Made by a program: the position numbers and the translations under genes
The notes under the pieces: model-generated
Databases searched by the model: none
What the model saw: the letters and a program-made list of their open reading frames with translations, nothing else
Told to the model about the DNA's origin: nothing
NCBI GenBank assembly: GCA_016946835.1
Contig: JACVTC010000003.1
Location: 87,501-151,500, forward strand
Length of the DNA stretch: 64,000 bases
Reading direction: 5' to 3'
Source of the DNA: Neocallimastix lanati (nom. inval.)
Taxonomy: Eukaryota; Neocallimastigomycota; Neocallimastigomycetes; Neocallimastigales; Neocallimastigaceae
Shown: positions 53,339 to 64,000 of the stretch, one piece after another
Position numbering within the stretch: the stretch's first letter is position 1
Layout: every line of letters begins with the position of its first letter

Positions 53339-54859
53339 TTATACATTCAATAAAAATAAGTTTAAATTACATTAAACTAAAAAAATATGTGAATTAGATT
53401 AACATTTACCTTTCATAAATTATAAATTAGTAAATTGTTTTTAGATATTATAATTAATCCTATATATTATATAATTTTTCATATCTTTAAAAATGTTTAT
53501 TTTAATTTCTGTAAAAACTAAACCATACAATTAATTTAAAAAAAAAAGAATACTTTAAAAAAAATATTTTTCAAAAATAATATTTAATATGCATAATTAC
53601 AATTTCTAATAAAAATGATGTACAACAAGAGTAATACAATAACGATAACGATGTTATGGAAAAAATAATTACAATTTATATTTAAATTAATTATATTTAT
53701 TTTAATTTAATCATGGATTCCATTTAAAGTTTGAAAATGTTAACAATTCAAATAGTAATAAAATTTATGGAAATAGCATATAATATGGATAAACAATATA
53801 ATATCATCATACTATAAAGAGTTGTATAGTATATTATGAAGATGATATATATAAATAACTATTATTTAAATCAATTTGAATTTTTTTTTAAAAAAAATTA
53901 AACAAGGAAAAATCTAGTTAAAAGATTAACATTATTGATATTAATTATTAAAAAAAAAAAATTATTAACATAATTACTTTTTAATAAAATAAATATTATT
54001 AAATATATTTTAGTTTTTATTGATAATGTTATACTAATTTTAATTTTAATTAAATAATTTATGAAATTTATTTAAAAATAATTATCTTCTTAGAAAAATT
54101 CCTAAGAAGATATTTTTATCAAATAATATTCTTTAATACTTTGTTTTATTTTATTTTTATAATGAAAATTATATTGAGTTTAAATCTATTAATTTATTAT
54201 ATTTAAATTACATTTATTAATATATATATATATACATATATATTTTAAAATTATTTTATTTTTATAATATTCTGGTTTAAATTTTTATTAATAATTTCTA
54301 ATACTTTAACTTATTTTTTAAAATTAAATTAAAATTTTAAAATATATTTAAAATAATATTTTCGTAATATTATTTATATTCTCCAAGTTATATGTCTAAA
54401 GATTTTAATACATTTTTATAAAATTAAAATCTTTACTTCATTTAAAATTTTATTCTTAAATATTAAATGCTACATTGAAAGTACTTTTTTTTTTTTAATA
54501 ATAATTTTTATATGACTTTTTATTAATCCATAATAGGTTTCCATCTTCATTAATTTTTAGTTTTATATAGAACATGTATTAGATTTATATATAAATATAA
54601 GAAAAAGATATACTTTAAATAAAAAGATGATATTTTATTATTCAATATTTAATATGTAACTTAATAAAAATACAAATAAATAGTAACTAACTAACTAACT
54701 AACTAAATAAATAAATAAATAAATAAAATCTAGATTTTTACAGATAAGTTAAAAAAAAAAAAAAATAAATAAAAAAATATATAAATATATTTTATTTATA
54801 TATAATAATACTAATAATAAGTATTATTTATAATTTTTTTTTCTTCTTCTTCTTCTTTT
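52188..54859. other. Intergenic A+T-rich DNA between transcription factors 1 and 2
   Basis: No coding region or RNA seen over 2.7 kb. Contains A or T runs near 52848-52866, 53012-53041 and 53288-53336, and a (GAA)n-like T/C tract at 54841-54858 just before the stop codon of gene 2. Confidence -1.
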
Positions 54860-56265
54860 TTAAAAGAAATAACCTTTAAATAATACATCATTTTCAAATG
54901 AATCAATTCCGTGTTTAATTGAATAATTCGCTTTATTAATTAAATTTTTAAAATTCTGTACGTATATATTTACTTCTTTCATATATGATCCTATTTTAAT
55001 AAGTTCATTATAGAAAAATTGATATGATGGAGTCGATGAATTATCTGTAAACAAAAAGTTATTTATATCATCATGACTTCTGAGTATAATACAATTTTTA
55101 GGTACATATTCACTTATATTATAAAAGTATTTTAAAAATTTCAGAATTTCTATTAAATTTTCTTTTGTATTATTTTCATCAGAATTACAACAGCCTTTAC
55201 AACTATGACTATTTTCTTTAATGTTTTTATAATAATTTAAATCAATAAAATCATATAAAGACTTTCCAAGATTTAAATCAAAGGAAGTCTTTAATTCAGA
55301 ATTATATGTAAGCTCCAAAATTTGATCACAAATATTTTTTGATTCATTAGTATTGGTATTATTATCATTATTATCATTTTTATAATTAGAATCATTAATA
55401 GTACTAATATTTGAATTAATATTATTAGAACTATTGTTAATATTATTATTTGAATTAGAAATATTATAATTATTATTGTTAGAATTAATTATACAATTAT
55501 TTATAAAATTAGTATTATTAATGTAATATTTTTCATTTTGATTATTATTATCACAATTAATGTTATTATTATTGATATTATATCCTTCATTTAGTTTTGA
55601 ATTTTGGGTATTTATGCAATTATGAAATAAAAATTTACAATTATTTAAATTATCATTATCATAATTATTTTGATTTTTATACTTATCGAAATTAATATTT
55701 TGACTAATATTTTTACTATTTTTATGGTTTTTATCTATAGGAGATTGATTTTCTGTATTTATAATATTTGATATCTGTATTTTTTGAGTATCTGAGAGGT
55801 ATTGCTTTCCAATATACCAGTTATCATTAGAAACACTCATTTTTAATCGATCTTTTAATTCATCGATATTTGTTTTGAAATTAATTAAATTATCACCATA
55901 ATCATCTATTCCATGATTGGCTACATATTTAGATAAAAATACTATTCCTACTTCATATAGCGCCATAGCTGAAGAAAATTCATTAAAATAATATTTATTT
56001 GTACTAATCACTTTTTTCATTGATAATCTTGCCAAAAAAACATAATAAGTTAATAAACAATCAATACATTTACTAATTACATTTTTTAAAATAAAAACTA
56101 TTTGATGATAAATACAGGATGAAATAAAATCATTTAACTCTTCTTTCGTCATTTCCATATAATTTGTATAACTGATCCAATATTTAAGTTTATCTTTATT
56201 TTGATTATTCAATGATTCATTATTTGAATTTAAATTCTTATACTTTTTATTATTTTGATTAGAGA

Positions 56266-56359
<94 letters not shown>

Positions 56360-56461
56360 TATTTTTGATTCTGAAATACTTTTTTGATTTAATTCTTTAT
56401 ATATATTAAAAAATAACTTATTAGGTCTAATTATGTTATTATTAAAATAGTTTATTTGAAG

Positions 56462-56496
<35 letters not shown>

Positions 56497-57526
56497 ATTG
56501 ATATAAATCACTATTAGAAGAATTACTATTATTGCTATTTTGATATATTTTATAAATTGCCTCATTTTTTTTAGATAAATCCAGCTTCTTTTTTAGATAT
56601 TTTTTAATAGTATCAGGATTAATGATAGTTTTAATGTTTGAAATTAAATTTTTTGAATTATTCGACTTTAATAACAATTTCAGAATAGCACGATAAATAA
56701 ATATTCTATATCCAATATAACACGCATAAAATCTACGTTTATATAAAAACAATGTAGGTGGATCAGTATGATATATCTTGTTTGAATATCTTAGGTCATA
56801 TGGCAAATTATTTATTATGTAATTTAATCCCATTTCTTCTTTAATAAGTAATGAGGCGTCTAATTTTAATAATTTATTGTTCATATTTGAATATAGAAAC
56901 AGTGTATTCCTAAATATTGATATGCAATCAGTATATATTGATAACCATTTTGATCGATAATTCATACCAATATTAAAATTCAAAGATTTCATTGATGCTT
57001 CATTTATTATATTCTTTCCATAACACTTTAATGATAAAAGATCATTTATATCAAATTTTCCAGTATAATTATTAATTTTAATATTTTCCATAAAAATTTT
57101 ATTACTATTTAATTTTTTCATCAAAATCAATTTTGGTAGAGTTTCAAAAACTTTTATATTTTCTTCTGGCATTTTAACAGTATTAATTTTTGAAAATGAA
57201 AAATTATCATTACTTTCAAGTAACATATTAGAGTATACTTCTTCTTGAGGTTCAGTCAATTCTACATTTTCAATTAAACCATTATTTATTTGTGAAACAA
57301 TATGAACTACAATTATATTATTATAAACTTTTGAAATATATTCTCTTTTATTTTTTTCATCTTCTTTATTTTTATATTCTGATACATACATATTATAAAC
57401 GTTAAATCGTAAAAATATTTTTAATGCGCATTTACTATAAAAATAACATTTTAATCCACCTTTCTCTTTAAATTTTGAATATGAATATATTAAATAAATA
57501 ATAATATTAAAATATATTTCAATATA

Positions 57527-57560
<34 letters not shown>

Positions 57561-58663
57561 GAGTAGATGTATAAAATCTATCATAATTAATATGACCATA
57601 ATACAACAATCATAATAAATATATATATACCTATAATAGATAAAATATAGAACGCTTCATTAATTTGTATATCATTAATTCTTTGTTTAATTCTGGTAAG
57701 TTCTATGAAATCTAAAGATATTGCTTTAAATTTTAAAACAATATTATAGTCTCCATAAGGTCTAACAAGTTCAGAGAGTGCGTATAGGCCAAATAGAACA
57801 GAAAAATGAATAACTCTATTATTTATTCTATTTTTAATATATTCGTAATTAAAAAACGGTATTAATTCAATAGTTGTATATTTAAAAAAATTATTTAATA
57901 GATCATAGTTTATAAGAATATCAAAAATTGATTCTTCTTCATTCATAATAGGTGTATCTAATGGAATTCCATCATATAGATAATTACAAGCATTCGTAAA
58001 ATTATCTATTAATAATGTATATATTAATATTAATTTATATAATTTATATATATATATTTATTTTTTTTTTTTTTTTTTTTATTTCAAATATTAAATAAGT
58101 AATAATATTTAATTTTAATAATTACCAAACATTTTTTTTTCTTTATTAACTTTTCGCCCTATAAATTTTAATATACAGATTATAAATTTTAATATGAAAA
58201 TCAATAATTATTATTTAAGTATTTATTTCTTTACTAATTAAAATAATTAGAACAAAATAATGATAATATAAATTTAAAGTAAACGAAATAATTTTATATT
58301 ACCTCTTTTCTTTGATTCAGAGTAAATACATTTTATGTTTTTTGTTTTACAATTGTTGCATGGACAATCACCTGAACATTTAGTTCTTTTCAATTTACAA
58401 CTTCAAAATTATCATTATTATCATAATCAATATTTTATTATAATTAATTAAATTAATAAAATAAAAATGTTTTAAATATAATAGACATTTTTAATTAATA
58501 CTTAAATTAAAATTTAGAAATAGTAGTTTTTAAATTTAAAATTTCTTTAAATTTCATTTTATTAAATTTATTATTATTAAATTTTAATTATGTATAAAAG
58601 TATTTATCCTTACTAATTACATGCATGAGTTATTCTTTTAATTTTCCTTTTTTTAAAATCCAT
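54860..58663 (-). CDS. Zn(II)2Cys6 fungal transcription factor, paralogue 2
   Basis: Five exons (complement 58614-58663, 58303-58400, 58126-58158, 57631-58005, 54860-57459) join in frame to 1051 residues. Starts MDFKKRKIKRITHACN; zinc cluster Cys at 15, 18, 25, 31, 34 and 41, plus an extra Cys at 29 in SGDCPC. The middle homology region matches paralogue 1 throughout (FSVLFGLYALSELVRPYGDY, KSLNFNIGMNYRSKW, YHQIVFILKNVISKCIDCL, NDNWYIGKQYLSDTQKIQI, ICDQILELTYNSELK, YQFFYNELIKI). It differs by poly-Asn insertions: about 31 Asn encoded by an (ATT)n tract at 56266-56359, and further Asn-rich segments near 55340-55680. A nuclear DNA-binding regulator is likely; targets unknown. No inactivating change seen. 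Confidence -1.
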
Positions 58664-59326
58664 TTTATCTAAAAATTAATTATAAAATAAAATAAAATGA
58701 CTTAAATAAAATATAACTAAATTATATTAAATTAAATAAAATTAAATTTAATTATATTATTGTTTTATTATTTTAAAAGTTTTACTATTTGATAAAACAT
58801 CATTCTATTTTACTATTTTTTTTTTATTAATTTATTTCATTATTTAATATATTAATAATTTTATATATAAATTTTTCAATTTAGAATAAAAATAAAAAAT
58901 AAAAATAAAAAGTAATTTAATTGTTAAAACAATTTATTATTTAAATATATAATATAGATTTATAAAAATCTAATTTAATTAATAATAAATAATATTAGAA
59001 TAATTATAATAATTATAACTATATTATTTAATAAGATTAATTAATAATTAATAAATCGTAATTTATGAATATACTAAACTATAAATAAATAAAAATAAAT
59101 GTTATTAAATAAATTAATAATAAAAACTTGTATTTATAATAATAACTAATAATAAATTAATAAATTAATAAATAATTTTTTTTTATTCTTAAAAAAAAAA
59201 AAAAAAATTAAAAAATGATTTATCCGCCCTTCTGATAAAAAAAAGAATTAATAATTAATCCTCAAACTCTAAAATTATTTTTTATTGTTAAACTTTGTTA
59301 TATTAATAAATATATTTTCTATTTAT

Positions 59327-59365
<39 letters not shown>

Positions 59366-60028
59366 ATTTAATAAATTAGGTAATATTATTTTATTTATTT
59401 TATACTATTACATTATAATTAAATATTTACAATTATAATTATTTTATAATTATTTTTCACTTCATTTTACAACAGCAATTATTGTGAACTATATTCTTTA
59501 ATTATTTATTTATTTATTACTTGAATATTTTTTTTAAATAAAAAACACACAATTGATAAAAAAAAAATGAATATTATTTGTCCAATTAGAACATAATAAT
59601 ATTTAAAATAGTAACGTGAAATAAAAAGTAATATTAAAATAATGTGTATAAATAAATTCAGAAAAAAGTTCATATGCAACGAATCTCACCCCCATATCAC
59701 TTATTCTGGATTAGGGTTGGAACTGACTAATTGAAAGAAATTATGATCTTCTCCTTCTAGTATTAGCCTGTCTTACTGAATTTTCAGCCTTTTTCATTAT
59801 AATTATAAATATTTCTTTAATATATTATTATATATTATAAATTTATATAATATATTTTATAATTTTAAAAGAAATCTTTTAAAAAAAATGTCAATATATT
59901 TATCAACTCTTTCAATTATTGAATGAGTATGTAAATATATAAATACATTGAATAATAGAAAATATTTTATAGTATATTTTCTACATCAAGCATATTCATT
60001 TTTTTTATATTATTAATGAGTAATCAAA

Positions 60029-60069
<41 letters not shown>

Positions 60070-60072
<3 letters not shown>

Positions 60073-60285
60073 ATCAAAATCAAGATAAAGATAAAGATAA
60101 AGATAAAGATAAAGATTAAGATAAAGATAAAGATAAAGATTAAAATATAAATATAAATATAAATATAAATATAAATATAAATATAAATATAAATAAAAAT
60201 ATAAAATATAAATATAAATATAAATATAAATATAAATATAAATATAAATATAAATATAAATATAAATATAAATATAAATAAAAAA
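60070..60285. repeat. AAAGAT and AATATA hexanucleotide arrays
   Basis: Ten or so AAAGAT units followed by about 22 units of AATATA, next to a poly-A run (60030-60066). Confidence -1.
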
Positions 60286-60329
60286 AAAAAATATATATAT
60301 ATATATATAATTATTAATCTAAGTTAATA

Positions 60330-60380
<51 letters not shown>

Positions 60381-61117
60381 TAGCCTTTTTGATTAAAAAC
60401 TAAAATTTGCAATAACTTCTATATATCAATAATTTTAAATAATTTCTGGTTTAGTATCAAATGATATAGCATCTCATAATATTCTATTTCTCATATAAAA
60501 TATTTGATCCCTTCTAATATAATTTTTTAAGATCATTTGAGATTTATAAAATATCATTTTTGATAAAACATGAATAATAGTATTGATTTATATTCGTTTA
60601 TAGCTTAAAATTTCTTAAAATAAATATTCTAAATAATTTGTGCTCTGAAGAATTATAAGAAAAACTTGTTATAATATTTGAATCCGGTATATATTTAGTT
60701 AAACATCTTCTAAAATTATTAAATATTAATATTGCCTATTTATTTGTTTATAGCTAATAGATCAACATCTTCAAATACTTGGTTATTAATATTTCTTTGA
60801 GTAAATATCTATTACGTTCATTTAAATTACTAATAAATTACAAATTAACCTATTTTTATATATTTTTTCATTAATTTTTTTTTTTTTTTTGTGTTAATTT
60901 TAGATTTTTTTTATTAATTGAAATGTTATACTTGTATAATTGGATTTTCTTTATTATCATGCTAATTAATTAAATTTTATTTCTTGTATTAAATTTGAAT
61001 TTTCATTGCAATTCTTTTAAAGTTATATAAAATTTAGATAAATATATATAAATAATTTAATAAATATATTGGAGATTTATCAATAAAATGGAAATATACT
61101 AAAAAAGTATAATTTTA

Positions 61118-61397
<280 letters not shown>

Positions 61398-61411
61398 GTA
61401 TTAATTTTCTT

Positions 61412-63420
<2,009 letters not shown>

Positions 63421-63814
63421 GTTCTTTAAAAATAAAATATTATTTAAAAATAAAGTATTATTTAAAAAGATAAAATAAATTGAGAAAAAACAAAAAACAA
63501 AAAATTAAAATTAAATACACATATTTTTATTTTTATTTTTATTTTATTTTTTTATTTGATATTTGATTTAATAGAGTTTAATTAATTTTCATTTTTAATT
63601 AAAATAAATATAAAAATTCTAATACTAAATATATAATTATTAAAATTACATAGTATATTAAATAGTTAAATTTATTAATAGTTTATTTTAATTTATTAAA
63701 ACTTTTTTTTTTTTTTTTCATCTTTGTAAATACTATATTAATTATTATTATTATTACTATTATTTTTTTTAAAAAAAAAAATAAAACAACAATAATAATA
63801 TATATATGTATTTT
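63421..63814. other. Short intergenic region before paralogue 4
   Basis: A+T-rich, with a T run at about 63703-63718. No exon seen, confirming the 5' truncation of pseudogene 3. Confidence -1.
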
Positions 63815-64000
63815 TTAAAAGTATGAATTTGGAAGATCATTTATTTCAAATGAATCTAAACCGTATCTTAACGCATAATTTGCTTTTTCTATTAAATGTT
63901 TAAAATTATCAATAAACATATTGACTTCTTTAAAGTAACTTGACATAATTACTAATTCTTCAAAAAAATATTGATAGGTTGGTTTTGTCGAATCTGTATA
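63815..64000 (-). CDS. Zn2Cys6 transcription factor paralogue 4, C-terminal end
   Basis: The last 61 codons and stop of a fourth paralogue, cut by the right edge. It reads YTDSTKPTYQYFFEELVIM, then SSYFKEVNMFIDNFKHLIEK, then ANYALRYGLDSFEIND, ending NSYF at the TAA 63815-63817. This aligns with the C terminus of paralogues 1 and 2 (YQFFYNELIKI, ANYSIKHGIDSFEND). The frame is undamaged in the visible part. Confidence -1.
   Translation of the reverse strand, partial: YTDSTKPTYQYFFEELVIMSSYFKEVNMFIDNFKHLIEKANYALRYGLDSFEINDLPNSYF

Overview
The window is nuclear DNA of a very A+T-rich fungus, by eye above 80% A+T outside the genes. It most resembles an anaerobic gut fungus (Neocallimastigomycota). 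The reasons are a secreted CotH-kinase protein, fungal Zn(II)2Cys6 transcription factors, a MATH-repeat protein, a compact bacterial-type cysteine synthase, long poly-Asn tracts, and intergenic DNA full of homopolymers and (TTA)n arrays. The phylum is an inference; no rRNA or other marker is present.

Layout. 1-4353 (-): 5' part of a gene encoding tandem MATH domains. Each repeat is built from three exons joined by phase-1 introns, some linked by micro-exons of 18-30 nt; the gene leaves the left edge. 5149-6981: a foldback-type non-autonomous element with long inverted repeats. 8544-9386 (-): a putative seven-helix membrane protein whose frame breaks in a T19 run. 11251-12129 (-): a GC-richer unrecognised gene next to an internally deleted cysteine-synthase fragment. 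13001-14990: a transposase-like relic, two minisatellites and a tRNA-derived SINE. 16600-17520 (+): intact cysteine synthase. 18701-26774 (-): complete Ty3/gypsy retrotransposon, inserted in the 5' target duplication of a second SINE (26784-27327). 27660-29455: a 1.8 kb (TTTTA)n-based satellite. 29599-32392 (-): complete CotH-kinase gene in three exons. 32577-39014 (+) and 39764-46135 (-): two intact Ty1/copia retrotransposons in opposite orientation, both in (TTA)n DNA. 48607-64000 (-): tandem array of four Zn2Cys6 transcription-factor paralogues; two are intact, one is a 5'-truncated pseudogene, and one is cut by the right edge.

The host genes show no operon-like grouping. The only functional cluster is the transcription-factor array, which arose by tandem duplication: exons 1, 2 and 4 are 50, 98 and 375 nt in both intact copies. 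Much of the rest is mobile or simple-sequence DNA. All three LTR elements have near-identical LTRs and open coding frames, so they are young. Exon joins for the MATH, CotH and transcription-factor genes were worked out by hand; their phases close exactly, which is the main support for these models.
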